From positions 2,830,001 through 2,894,000 of the forward strand of contig AP031354.1 in assembly GCA_037833965.1 (NCBI GenBank): 64,000 nucleotides of DNA, in the 5' to 3' direction. This DNA is from Marchantia polymorpha subsp. ruderalis. Taxonomy: Eukaryota; Streptophyta; Marchantiopsida; Marchantiales; Marchantiaceae. This document shows, piece by piece, positions 35,168 to 47,420 of the stretch (position 1 is its first letter; the number at the start of each line of letters is the position of its first letter). The position numbers and the translations under genes are program-made. The notes under the pieces are model-generated. The model saw only the letters and a list, made by a program, of their open reading frames with translations. It was not told where the DNA came from and ran no database searches.

Positions 35168-37048
35168 TATCTGCACACTGCATATTGCAGAAATCCCTGT
35201 TTAGCAGTCGCTGTTCGCTGCTGGTGTGGGATGACCGGAGTATTGTCCATTGTCGATGCCGCAGAGTGTGTACAGCGAAAGATGACAATGGAAATGTATT
35301 CCCATGGGGCCTGCTCTGGGCCATGGGTACCTGCCAGCTTTGTCGATAGTTTTCTTGGGAAATTGTTTGGCGTAATGTTTATGTTATTTTACTCAGGTGT
35401 CTCTTATCGTTCACAGATTCTGGGGTCAAGGTTCTCATGTGCGGAATAAGAATGATACAATCTGTGCATCGATTTCGACACGTATTCTGTTTATCGATCA
35501 GACAATAAATGAGTCTCAGGTTGTGCTGAAGAGGTAGGAATCCTGTATGTTCGTGTGAGGAGGAGAGTCGTCGTTCCCTCATAGTGATCTATCTCGGTCC
35601 ACCCGGTAACCGCCGACCGGATGGACCTGTGGAAAAATCACAGCGATGAATAAACTAACGTAGGTATACTCCGAAATGATTATTTGAAGGAGTGTCACGA
35701 CATTCAGATTTTAGAAGTATTATTTGTAGTGTCCGCGGTGGATTAGTGTGGTAATATTCACACAAATAGAGTTCAGCTGGTAATCTATCTCGTGGAGGTC
35801 AAGCACATCTCCGCTCGACGAGAATAAAGTTGAAGCTGGGACTGGCGCTCGAAGCTGTCGGTATGGACACGATCGTCTGGATTGTTGCTATCGTGCTTTT
35901 TGATGGGAACCACAATCTCGTACACAAAAGGTGCTGAATTCCCCGTTCAGGTGAACGCATTCCGCTAACGAAATTAAGTTTGCGGACTGGGTTCTTTACG
36001 GCAGATCGTATTGATCATCTGGTAACTCCGGATGCAATTTTACCACAAAGTCATTAACAAATGAATTTGGACCATGGAGAGGTTGGAAATTACACACTAA
36101 CTTAACGAAAAAAGTATATGAAGACCCCATCAATTTTCAAATTATATAAACCCTATAAGTTTGAAAAGCACACAAAAGCATCTCACATCGCTTTAGATAT
36201 CATAACTATATAGTGAAAACAGTTCACAATTCCGACAATATCAACATGAAGTAGTGCTCAATATAGAGTCACAGATACATGTTGTTTATTAAAAATTTTA
36301 TAATAATATCACACAGTATGATATATTCTCACACATTTCATTATGGATATGTCTTAGTAGCTGTCCATACATACGTTAAACTTCTACATTATAGTACACG
36401 GAATTAAAATTTTCTCATATTTATGTATTTGGAATTCTTGGAATAGGATTGACAATCTATAGCTAGGGTAAATTGGACATGTAAAACTATTTTACAAAGA
36501 TTTAAATAGAAGATGAATGGATTTTAACTACTCTCACTGCCATATGTATACATCCAAAGCTATTCTCAAAGAAATCCTTGGAGTATTAACGTTGTCCAAA
36601 GTGAAAATGTGGATGCGATGACCCGTCATCATCGTCATACGAAGTGGCATACTTATTATTTCTTGGGAATGTTTACACATAGATGCCTTTCCAGGTTAAA
36701 GAGACATTGAAGTGAAGGGTTAGTTAGCACAAAAATAATGATAAAGACACATCTATCCTTTTTCCTCGTAATTTAGTGTCCATCATTACCTAGTTTCACT
36801 TGCGTAAGCACAGCTCTTTAGAACCCCATGAAAACACCAAAATGGACAAATGTCATGAATTATTTCAATGGTCGGAAAAGCGAAAAAGTCATCAACCCGG
36901 ATAACACAGGAGAAAAATATCAACGCAAAGCCTCACACACCAGGAATCGGAAATCCGCATGCAAAATCAATTGCAGACATGCCTTCACCCCAGTGTCGAG
37001 TACATGTGTCTGCCAGCTGGCATGTCGAGACTGCATATCTGGGCCTGC
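35168..37048. other. Unassigned DNA upstream of PPO
   Basis: AT-rich between 36000 and 36830. No gene is recognised. Frames at 36828-37082 and 36868-37101 overlap and look like chance frames in a promoter region. Confidence 0.35.
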
Positions 37049-37057
37049 ATATAAAAA
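37049..37057 (+). promoter_or_regulatory. TATA box likely serving PPO
   Basis: CATATAAAAAGG is the best TATA-like element upstream of the polyphenol oxidase start. It would give a leader of about 450 nt. That leader would contain an upstream ATG (37098) opening a 61-codon frame. Confidence 0.4.
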
Positions 37058-37097
37058 GGTGGCCGGAGGTCTCAGCATGTAGCCTTCGTCCACTCTC

Positions 37098-37283
37098 ATG
37101 AAGTTTGACCCTTCGGATCGGAAGTTCCCGGAGCTACAAGCTCACCAGCTCGAAGAACTCCAATCGGAAGGTCCAGTTTCTGGAGTAGGACTGAGGAAGA
37201 AACTCTCTATCTCACAGATACGCACTCGAGCTTCTCGAGCTGGTGAACTTGGAATGAAGGCTCGAGAAAAGAAAATAGCATAG
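37098..37283 (+). CDS. Possible upstream ORF in the PPO leader
   Basis: A 61-codon frame starts MKFDPSDRKFPELQ, is rich in Lys, Arg, Glu and Ser, and ends 257 bp before the PPO start. It matches no known family. If the TATA box at 37049 is used, this frame would be in the PPO leader and might lower PPO translation. It may equally be a chance frame. Confidence 0.2.
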   Translation: MKFDPSDRKFPELQAHQLEELQSEGPVSGVGLRKKLSISQIRTRASRAGELGMKAREKKIA

Positions 37284-37539
37284 CTTCATATCTGCAGAGG
37301 TGCAGTGCAGAGCAGAGCACTAGGCAGCTCGAAGCTCTCGGCTGTTGTGGTTCTGAAGAGGAGGAGGGTTTTTCTGGTCTTCGTCCGTTTCCGTGGACAG
37401 GGTCACTGCGGCAGTGGGTTTTTTTAACGTGGATTCATGCACCAGGTGTCGAAATAAGTCGGGTATAGTTCATTGGAGCCAAATCGGTGACACCTTCAGC
37501 TTCATCAGTTGATTTCTGCAGCTCACGAAAGGATCTGCG

Positions 37540-38787
37540 ATGGAAACAGGCAGGATATTATTATTGTCGTGTGTTTTTGCTCTGCTAGTATGCTATTCAG
37601 GTACTGGGGTTCGAGCGGCTCCAGTGAAAATCACCTTCGACGGATGCAAACCCGGCAGGGTCGGATTAGGAACTGATGGCCCACTGATGCACTGCTGTCC
37701 GCCCATGCCAAAAGGACCGATCGTCGACTTCGTCCCCGTGCGGAACATGTCCAAACCTCTGAGAGTCAGGAAAGCTCTGCAATGTTTGGAAGGGGAGGAG
37801 CTGGAGATTTACGTGCAGAAGCTGCGCAAGGGGTACGCGTTGATGCGCGCATTGCCTCTGGACGATCCGAGATGTCTGGAACAACACCGGATGTGCCATT
37901 GCGCCCACTCCACTGGCGCCTACACTTGTCAAGGCGTTGGTGTCGACATTCACTTCGGCTGGCTCTTCTACCCATTCCACCGATTCTTCCTCTACTTCCA
38001 TGAGCGAATCCTGCAACACCTTCTCGGCGACCCCGACTTCACCCTCCACTTCTGGAACTGGGACAACGCCGGCCAGGGCGGATGCGGCAAGCCCGGCGAC
38101 ATCATCCCTCCCATGTACGCAGATCCCACCCAACATTCCACTTTCCATCACAATCGCCACAATAGAACTTACCACCCCGATTTGGTCGTGGACTTGTGGG
38201 TCGATGCTTGGAACGAAACGAGACTCCCCGGAGGATTCAGCAAGGAAGTGACCAAGGCCAGGAATCTGGAGACCATGCACTGGGCGATGATCACATTGAA
38301 AGATGCCCCCGAGGGCTTCAGCGGGAGGGTGTACAGAGCTGGGTATCCGAGAGTGACTCCCTACGTGGGCGCAGGGACTTTGGAAGTGTCAGCTCACGGT
38401 GCTCTGCACAAGTGGGTCGGAATCGACATGGACGACTTCTCGTTCGCTGCAGGAGATCCGCTGTTCTACCCCCACCACGAGAACATCGACAGGTTGTGGG
38501 ATGTTTGGCGCAATCTGTCGCCCAACAACACTGTCCCCAACGACCCAGACTTTTTGGACGCCGAGTTCTTGTTCTACGACGAGAACATCGTCCTCAGAAG
38601 GATGAAAGCCAGACACGCGCTGGACATGAGCGCCTTCGGCTACGAGTACGAAGATGTGCCCAATGTCGAGTGGCTGACACAAGGGAAGGGTGACGCGGGA
38701 GTTGCCCCTCCTGCTGATGAGATGCCACAACTTGCCGAAGACCTCAGCGAGCTGACTCTTTCCGATGGATCGGAGAGAACATTTTGA
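37540..38787 (+). CDS. Secreted polyphenol oxidase (tyrosinase/catechol oxidase family)
   Basis: This dicopper oxidase family turns o-diphenols into quinones using O2. The single-exon frame gives 415 residues. Residues 1-26 look like a secretory signal (LLLLSCVFALLVCY, cut after about Ala26), unlike the chloroplast transit peptide of seed-plant PPOs. Copper A ligands fit His120, His138 and His147 (HCAHSTGAY, VDIHFGW, FYPFHRFF). Copper B ligands fit His286, His290 and His313 (SAHGALHKWVG, DPLFYPHHENIDRLW). At the position of the thioether cysteine (four residues after the first His) there is Ser124. A DWL-type segment (DAEFLFYDEN) and a YEYED tyrosine motif follow. The usual C-terminal KFDV shielding domain is absent; only about 40 residues remain. 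N-glycosylation sequons occur (NMS, NRT, NET). No introns and no disabling stops. Confidence 0.95.
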   Translation: METGRILLLSCVFALLVCYSGTGVRAAPVKITFDGCKPGRVGLGTDGPLMHCCPPMPKGPIVDFVPVRNMSKPLRVRKALQCLEGEELEIYVQKLRKGYALMRALPLDDPRCLEQHRMCHCAHSTGAYTCQGVGVDIHFGWLFYPFHRFFLYFHERILQHLLGDPDFTLHFWNWDNAGQGGCGKPGDIIPPMYADPTQHSTFHHNRHNRTYHPDLVVDLWVDAWNETRLPGGFSKEVTKARNLETMHWAMITLKDAPEGFSGRVYRAGYPRVTPYVGAGTLEVSAHGALHKWVGIDMDDFSFAAGDPLFYPHHENIDRLWDVWRNLSPNNTVPNDPDFLDAEFLFYDENIVLRRMKARHALDMSAFGYEYEDVPNVEWLTQGKGDAGVAPPADEMPQLAEDLSELTLSDGSERTF

Positions 38788-39715
38788 CCACGTACATTGA
38801 GTGCTGTCGCTTTATACGAGCTCGGGATGGTTGGAGGATTTGGTTTGAGCCGTATACATTGCAGGAGTGTGAGGTGCTGCACATTTCTTCGTTCTCTCGT
38901 TGTATAAGCATGAATTTTTGACTCATATATTCGAAAATGGAAGCTGGAGAATATCCCACTAAAACCCCGTCGTAAGATTCTGTGTATAGGAGTTGCTCTT
39001 AAGGGCACCGATTAGGATAGGCAGTTAGTTTCGTTTGTATACTTAGACGATGAACCGAGTTTTGACGAGCGCTAGTGAAAGTCATGTGTCCCGGGTCGCT
39101 CACCACCTGGACATCTGACAAGGAACATGACCTTGTGCCATCACCAAGGAAGAAGAGGTCAGTGGAGGGGAGGCAGCCTTCGGGCTTGCAAGCGGAGCTG
39201 AGTGGATCGACTGTCACATCTGTGGTCCGAAATCTTGATATTTAGACAAGCGCGTGGTGAAAACTACATATTCTTTTACATTATTATGGGATTCTAGCTA
39301 CCGGCAAATTTCAATTGCGACTGTACTATTTCCTCTGAGATATTTCATGGCCCCTCAGCTTTTGTTTCAATGTCGTTTCAACGTCCTCGCACGGGCTTGC
39401 AATACTTCGACAATGTCCATGCGTGTTGCCTTTCCGGATCCATTGACCTGTGTGGGTCTTACGCCCTATCTCACTCACGAAAAATCACTAGCTCGATTCG
39501 TTGCTTTCGGGTTGCAGTTCATAAGTTGAGACAGAGGAAGAGATCCGAGACAGTGCAGATTTTCTGCATTTGTCTTGTAGGAGAGACGTCAAGAATTTCG
39601 CTTCACTAAAAAGTATTTCACTTTCTCTTTCCCTGTTCCGCATCTAGCACATTGTGACTTTTTCCACGACAGGTCGAGTCATGCAAACCATCAGTTGAAG
39701 GGCCTACTTGAGGAC
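38788..39715. other. PPO 3' flank and unassigned DNA
   Basis: The first 200 bp or so should be PPO 3' UTR. No second gene is recognised; frames at 39254-39609 match nothing known. Confidence 0.4.
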
Positions 39716-39726
39716 AGTATAAAAAC
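39716..39726 (+). promoter_or_regulatory. TATA box without an obvious gene
   Basis: CAGTATAAAAACGCGGCC is a strong plant-type TATA element in a GC-richer stretch. About 60 bp downstream a short frame begins (39782), but it closes after 16 codons. It looks like the surviving promoter of a truncated gene. Confidence 0.35.
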
Positions 39727-39781
39727 GCGGCCTTTCATAGCCAAGAAACTTTGAATCTCAGAAAGCTTTCAGAGTGAGTGA

Positions 39782-39832
39782 TGTCCTCAGCAAACGCTGC
39801 GCTTACTGACCCAATGAGTACTCGGCATTGAG
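39782..39832 (+). CDS. 16-codon ORF after an orphan TATA box
   Basis: The frame reads MSSANAALTDPMSTRH. It is probably the remaining start of a truncated gene, or a uORF. No family is recognised. Confidence 0.12.
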
Positions 39833-41258
39833 TTGAAGAGGACGAGAAAGGGATGTACAGACGGACCACAACACAACACGGGCAGGGAATGCGTCAGTTC
39901 CGTGGAGCCAGCTAGATCGAAATAACCCATGGTCTAAATACTGGAGCATCACTTTAGCGCGGGAGGTGTGCGCCCATTTTGGACTGGATCGTGCAGAAGA
40001 GCGCAGAACTGTTTTGCAGTCGGAGAACATCTTACTGTACAAGCGATTTTTAAGCGCATACAGCTTAAGTTATTGTAAAAATTAGCTTTTTACACAAATT
40101 TTATTTCAATTTTGCTATTTTTCTAATTGAACATTTTATTTATTTATTGGTATATGTTTTTTTAAACAATAAATACTATTTATTTATAAACTAGTTTTGA
40201 ATTAAAAAATCGTAAGGTTTATGTTCTACTTCATAAAATATCTAAAAAAAGCCAAAAAAGTCTTCTGTCTCTGCCTTTAATTACTGTTGTTGCTCGAACA
40301 CCCGACATGCAGCTCGAAGTGTGAGGTCCGAATTCAGGGTTCTGGTTTTCCACAACCCGGAAGAAAGTCCAAATTTCTCAACGGCCCAGGACCCACATGG
40401 GTTCTGTTTTGTGGATTTATTGAATGTTTTAGATGTTCATTAACATATACTTTTCTACACTTTTCTACCTGCAGATATGTACTGAATGGAGAGGCAAACT
40501 AGCACGTTTAGGATGTAAGAATATTAAATGTGGCTGGTCCAGAGACTGTAATACTAATATAGAATGTCTAGCTGAACATAAGATGCTCATATGTACTATA
40601 CCAGAGTGGATAGCCTTGTAACCTTCTCAGTAGAAATGTGGACAAACCAACACCTTCTATTCCACACTTTCTACTTGTTATCTGAACTGCTGGCTATTCA
40701 TAATCTGTTAACCTTCAAATTTTGAGAGATTGCTCCAGTAAATAAGTACCTCATGTGAGATAAAATCACATCTAAGAATCCATGGGTTGAAGTATATTCA
40801 TAGATTTGATCCTCACCTTTTACACAATTGGCCTGAAAGTTTTAGTGAAGATCTATAAAGTTTAGTGATTATAGACATTTTTTTTCCCTTTTTTTAATCT
40901 TTTTTTTTGTTTTAGTCACATGCACCAATTTCACAAACTTGATGGAACTAATTCTTTTTTAATAGAATGATGTTGGAGTTTTATACGTTTTGTTCTTGTA
41001 TGGTCACATGAATAATTTCCATATATTAAACTACTCTAATTGCGGCACTAAATGGTAGTAGTATAACTATCGCACCTTACTCAATGTTTGTAGTATACTC
41101 ATTTCACAATTATAAGAAAAAAAGAAATGTAGTGTAGCCAAGAGTATTCCTTTGCTCCATTTGTACTTAAACTGTGTCGAAGAGCAAGTTATTCACATTT
41201 TGTTTTTGCCTGGTTATGCGATCAGACTTTCTCGTATCTTGTAATGGGAACAAAAAGA
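39833..41258. other. Intergenic, AT-rich from 40050
   Basis: No gene is recognised. A T-rich run lies near 40880-40915. Confidence 0.4.
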
Positions 41259-41764
41259 TGTTAGGTTACGCGGGTATGCTACTCGCTAGCACACAATGAA
41301 ATAACCGCATGAACAGGATCACTTGCGAGTAGATGATCATAGATTATACTTTCACTCGCTCGTCGCAGCGGAAGTCTTGATGAAGCGCGAGTAGTCGATT
41401 TGATCGACGTCGAGGAGGTAGTTGTACGATCTGATGAAGTACGTAAACGAGCGACAACTCTTTGGCAATCTTCATGTACGGGATGGAACGACGAATTGGA
41501 GCGTGCTAGCACTCCTCGACCCCTACTCAAAGATCCCTGCGATCAACCTTTGATACGGGAGGGCAGATTGCAGCGGCGCACCAAAGGTTGCATGTGGGCT
41601 ACAGCCCCGACGCGGCAGGCAACAGCAGCCTTGCGGCACCAGGCTGGTGCGGCAGTAAGTGGGTGTGCGGTGGCTGGCCAAAGGAATCACCCCTATTAGG
41701 GTTAAATCTAATTAGTATTTATAGACTTGCTAATTGGGTCAGCGACTCTTGGGCATTACCAACA
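41259..41764 (-). repeat. 3' LTR of copia element B
   Basis: Runs from TGTTAGGTTACGCG to GCATTACCAACA on the plus strand, a 506-bp TG-CA bounded repeat matching the right copy at 47421-47917. Confidence 0.9.
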
Positions 41765-41777
41765 GTCTCCCACTTGC
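41765..41777 (-). other. Polypurine tract of copia element B
   Basis: GCAAGTGGGAGAC on the minus strand directly abuts the 3' LTR, the expected place for plus-strand priming. Confidence 0.7.
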
Positions 41778-42713
41778 ACAAGAGTTAATTATGCAAGTAT
41801 CCATGTAATCCAATCCTTAAGTGTGTGATCGCGTAGGTTCATGCAACCTACGACATGGTTCGGAAACCATTTCTGATCAAAAGTTAGCATTGATCTCTAG
41901 CAAGGCGTATTGACTCCCGAAGGTTCACGAAGATCGTATCTTGCATAACCTGTAACACTCGTCAATATTATATCCTTCTGCCACACGACACCTAGCCAAG
42001 TATAAGGCAAATGAAGTGCTACCCTTATTCTTAGCCATTTCTCACTCAGTGACAAACTTTTCTGATCGACTTACCTTTAGTCGATGCATGGTCATGCGCT
42101 TTCAGTTCATCACATTGAGAGGGCTCAGGGAGTCTTTCCCTGAAACTGGAGGGGCAGATTTTTTCTTGACTCCGTACACCCTGCGACTTGCTTCAACCAC
42201 ATCCAAAAATTGCTTTCATAACTACTCAGTTACTTAATAGCGTTTAGCAACCCCAAGATGCTCCACAATCCGAGACTCTGCACCGATCTCAGGTCAGAGA
42301 ATGTAGTATGCGTGTCGTTACGAGACTCACCGATACAGTGTATTTGTGGTGTCTCGTTGTGGGTCTGTCCGACACCGTGTTCCTAACATGTGCCTACATT
42401 GTTGGCGCAATATCCCATATTGCCATGATCTATGAAACAAGATCATCTACCCAACACATGTACCAGCTTATCTCTACGTCACAGTCCCACATAACGGATG
42501 GAAGCTAGAGACCATTTTTAGTACAATGTCAATATTGTATCATGGAGGTTCACTAACGAATCACGTATTCGCTAATCACATGTAATGACAAAATCATGGA
42601 ACATATCACTGAAAAATGCAGATTACAAACATGGACATGATGTCATCATCTTATGACTACCTTTATGGAATACATCATCATAAGCCTCCCACTAGTGCTG
42701 GTCAGTTATGCCA

Positions 42714-45700
42714 TTATCTCATGCCCATTGACTTCGTATGCATCTCATGCTTTGCTTGTGGAAGTGACTTAGTCAACGGATCTGCAATGTTCAGGTCGGT
42801 GTGCACCTTGCATATCTTCACAACTCTTCGATCGATGATATCTCGAATCAGGTGATATCGCCGTAGTATGTGTTTGGACTTCTGGTGCGACCTAGTCTTC
42901 TTTGCCTGTGCAATAGCACCACTATTGTCACAATAGAGCTCTATCGGACTGGAGCAACTAGAGACCACGCCCAACTCAAAAATAAATTTCTGATCCATAC
43001 AACTTCCTTTGCAGCTTCCGAAGCTACAATATACTCAACTTTGGTTGTCGAATCTGCAGCAGTCTCTTGCTTGGAACTTTTCCAGCTCACTGCCCCACCA
43101 TTGAGGCAGAAGACATATCCCGATTGAGATTTACTATCGTCCTGGTCGGTTTGGAAGCTAGCATCAGTGTAACCCTTTACAAAGAGCTCCTCCGAACCTT
43201 CATAGACTAGGAACATATACTTAGTTCTTCGGAATTACTTTAGGATATTTTTTACTACAATCCAGTGATCATCACTCGGGTTGGATTGGTACCTGCTCGT
43301 AACACTTAGATCATACAAAATGTTTGGGCGCGTGCGGAACATGGCATACATGATAGAGCCAATAGCGGAAGCATATGGCACCCGACTCACCCTTTCTTGC
43401 TCATCAAGCGACGACGCACACTAAGTCTTGCTCAAGGTTACACCATGTGACATACGTATGAATCCTTTCTTGGAATCATTCATGTTGAATCTATTCAACA
43501 CCTTGTCAAGGTACATGCTCTGGCTTAATCCAATTAAGCGTTTAGATCTATCTCTATAATCCTTTATGCCCAATATGTAGGCTGCTTCTCCAAGGTCCTT
43601 CATAGAGAAACTCTTTCTCAATGAGGCCTTGACATCCTCCATATGCGGAATATCATTCCCAATCAATAATATGTCATCCACATACAAGATTAGAAATACG
43701 AGTGCACTTCCATTAGCTTTCTTGTAAATACATGCCTCTTCTTTATTCTGTGAGAAGCCAAACGATTTGACTACCTCGTCAAATTCAAAGATTCTAGCTC
43801 CGGGATGCTTGCTTTAGCCCGTATATAGATTTCCTAAGTCTACACACTTTTCTAGCATTTTGTTGGTCGACAAAACCTTCGGGCTGTGTCATGTACACAT
43901 CCTCACTTAGGTTTCCATTAAGGAATGCCGTTTTGACGTTAATTTGCCAAATCTCATAGTCATAATATGTGGCAATTGCTAGAAGGATCCGAATAGACTT
44001 TAGCATTACGAAAAGCAAAAATATATAACATCGTCATATTCAACACCTTGAATTTGACAAAAACCTTCCGCTACCAGTTGTGACTTATAGATGTGAACCT
44101 TTTCATCAGCGTCTATCTTTTTCTCGAAAATCCATTTACACTCAATGGCTCTCACACCATATGGTGGATCAACCAGGTTTCAAACCTGATTCTCTCTCAT
44201 GTACTCCATCTCGGATCTCATGGCATCAAGACATCTCTCAGACTTCGGTCCCATCAATGCTTCTTTGTATGTTTTAGGCTCCTCATTGTCCAACAATAAG
44301 ATATCCTTCTGCCATGTAGTCAGTAGCGTGTACTTATCAAGTGCGCAACGTGCCTGTATTGATCTTTGTGGTTGAGGTTCATCATGTTGGTCAGCGACCA
44401 TCGCTGATTCATCATGTTGCACCTCATCAATGGGAACAGAAACATTTTCTTGTGTTTCTTGAACTTCTTCAAGTTGCACTGTGCTCCCACTAATTTCTTT
44501 CGAGAGAAACTCTTTCTCAAGAAATACAACGTTTCGAGCAACAAACACTTTGTTCTCTTGAAGATTATAAAAATATTATCCTTTGGTTTCCCTAGGATAC
44601 TCCACAAAGACACATTTATCAGATCTGGGCTCAAGTTTAATGGGAGTCAAACGCTTCACATAGGCTTTGCAGCCCCAAATCTTCAAGAACGACAAATTGA
44701 GACACTTCCTTGTCCATATCTCATATGGCGTCTTCTCCACAGATTTAGATGGTACACAGTTTGGTGTAAACGCAGTAGTCTCTAGTGCATAGCCCCAAAA
44801 ATACAGTGGAAGATCAGTTTGACTCATCATAGACCTCACCATGTCCAACAAGGTTTGGTTCCTCCGCTCGGACATACCGTTCCATTGCGGTGTTCCTGGC
44901 GGAGTCAGTTGTGGAACAATTTTGCAACTCTTTAGATGATTGCTATACTCATGGCTTAAATATTCTCCACCTTGATCCGATCGTAGAAAATTAATTGTCT
45001 TGCCGGTATGATTTTGTACTTCATTTTGGAATTCTTTGAACCTTTCAAAGGATTGTGCCTTATTCCTCATCAAATAGATATAGCCATATCTACTCAAGTC
45101 ATCAGTAAAGGTAATGAAGTATTGAAAACCAAGTCTTGCGACCAAGTTCATGAGACCACATACATCAATATATATTAGGCCTAATAACTCGCTTGCTCTC
45201 TCGCTTTGTCCAACAAAGGGAGTCTTAGTCATTTTTCCAAGTAATCATGACTGGCATGTCTAAATCAATTCAAAATCGAAAGAATCGAGAAGACCATCTT
45301 TATGGCGACTCTCTATGCGTTTCTCGCCTATATGGCCTAAACGACAATGCCACAAGTAAGTAGGATTTGAATAATCTACGCGAGTTTTCTTAGAACTAAT
45401 GCTCTTAATTTCTGCATCTTCCAGATCAAGAACGTAAAGCCCATTCACAATAGGACATTTCCCATACTACATGTCATTCATAAAAATGGAACAACACTTG
45501 TTCTTCATTATGAATTCATGACCACCATCCTCCAAACATAAGGAGGAAATAATGTTCTTATTCAATGCAGAAACAAAATAACAATGATTGAGTTCTAGCA
45601 CTAATCCGGAAGGCAACAACAATTGATAAGTGCCGACAGCCAACGCAGCAACCTTTGCTTCATTCCCGACGCGCAAATCCACTTCGTATCTCGCAAAGCG

Positions 45701-46634
45701 TCTAATTATTTTCAGCCCCTACAACGATTTGCAAGTGTGAATCATTGTACCAGTATCAAATACCCATGCATTATTAGAACGCGTAGCAAGATTAATTTCA
45801 ATAACATTAATACCTCCTTTCTTCTTTTTATCTTCCAAGTACTTCTTGCAATTTCTCAACCAATGCCCCTTTACACCACAGTGAAAGCAAGCATCGTCAG
45901 GGGAGGCACCAAGTTTCTTTTCTTTGGCCTTGTACGCCTGCCCGGAAGTCCTACTCTTTGCAGGTTTCTTAGCCTTTGCTAGGCGCTTACGCTTCTTACC
46001 CTTCTGGACTATCATCACATGACCAAGAGTCTTCCTAAGACTCGACTCTGCCGTCTTAAGCATTCCATGCAACTCAGTCAGCGATTTCTTCAAACCATTC
46101 ATGTGATAGTTCAAGATGAACGGTTCAAAGCTAGCTAGCAGGGACTGCAGTATTACATCGGTGGCGAGATCGTCATCAAGGGGAAAACCAGTCTTTGCAA
46201 GCTCTCAATGTACTCAATCATCTTAATCACATGAGGGCTGACTGGAGCACCTTCAGCAAGCTTGCAACCAAACAGGACTTTTGAGGTATTAAATTTGTCG
46301 ACCCTCGTCTGGTTTTCGAACATGTCATGTAACCCCACGATCATATCGTACGGGTTAATGCTATCAAATTGCTTCTGCAACTTAGAGTTCATGCAAACAA
46401 GCATCTGGCGCTGCACATCCACCGCATCATCAGTATGCTTCACATAAGCATGATATGCATTAGTGATGTGTGCGACATTCTAAGGCTCTTCTAAGTAAGG
46501 CGTATCGAGAACGTACTCATTTTTTCTTGTTTGAGAACAATTGTCAGATTCCAATTCCAATCAACAAAGTTTGTTCCATTTAGCTTTTCTTTATCTAGGA
46601 TCGATCGCAGATTGAAGTTTGATCCACTTGACAT
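42714..46634 (-). pseudogene. copia B gag-pol pseudogene
   Basis: Gag opens at the ATG at 46634 (MSSGSNFNLRSILDKEKLNG) and is frameshifted near 46520. A UBN2-type gag segment follows at 46443-46153. The zinc knuckle CFHCGVKGHWLRNC is intact (about 45848-45889), followed by a protease motif WVFDTGT (DTG about 45749-45757). Pre-integrase WHCRLGHIG lies in 45448-45260. The integrase core (45232-44576) keeps its D, D and E positions (IYIDVCG, LRSDQGGEY, NGMSERRN). RT segments at 44018-43794 (VKTAFLNGNLSEDVYM) and 43687-43421 (MYVDDILL) are in separate frames. RNase H at 43216-42714 has DNSGAIAQAKKTRSHQKSKH and ADPLTK. Stops and frame changes between these blocks rule out a working polyprotein. 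Confidence 0.9.
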
Positions 46635-47407
46635 TTTCTAAAACAGTAAGATACGCAACGGTTAGCACTTATTTTATTAACATCTTTAATAAAAAAATTC
46701 CTGGTATGTTGTGCGAACGTATCCCGACATTGCATAGCAGAACAAGATCCAATGTTCTTGTGATACTAATGAGCTTTGGCATCACCGCTAGCATCATAGT
46801 GAACAAGGTAGGCAACACTTGCCCATCGCATCCAATACGACCCTCGTTTGTTGGACGACATCATATGTCTCGGCTCCCAACACTTGTGCCTCAAAGCCCA
46901 AGTCTGACTTGATAGTTTTGTCAAGTAAACCAACACTATGTTGTGGTGTCCGACATCACCCAATGAATTAAGGTAGAAGATGACACCCTGCTTTGGCAAA
47001 CCCATCACCTACTAACAATATCCTAATGATGCAGCTGTTAGAAGGGCATAAAATCGTAATTTTTGGTGAAGTATTCATCATTCTCATCACAAGCAGTGCA
47101 TAAAATTAATCATCACAGATAATCAAATTATTGTGATAGTATGGCCTTTTCTTCGTCCAGCAAAAAACATCACATGTTGACGACCGCCAATCCGCACACC
47201 TACGCCGAGACGTCGCATCTACGGCGCCCTCTCCAAAGTACGACGGTCGTCGAGTTGTTTCGCTCGTTTTGATGAATTACATCATTTAATTTAGCTATTA
47301 CATGTTAGTAGCTAAATTAAAATTATAAATTACATCACATGAGTGGCATGCAGGCCGAAAACGAACAGCCTCAACCCGGCTTCTAGATCAAAAACAGCAC
47401 AAAACCA

Positions 47408-47419
47408 GCTCTGATACCA
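47408..47419 (-). other. Primer-binding site of copia element B
   Basis: TGGTATCAGAGC on the minus strand is one base from the 5' LTR edge. This is the classic plant copia site complementary to the initiator tRNA-Met 3' region. Confidence 0.9.
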
Positions 47420-47420
47420 C

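Noticed and set aside
34806..35324. 172-codon minus-strand frame
   Set aside because: It runs through a short repeat array and an inverted repeat, with no family resemblance.
37666..38280. 204-codon minus-strand frame
   Set aside because: Antisense shadow of the PPO coding sequence.
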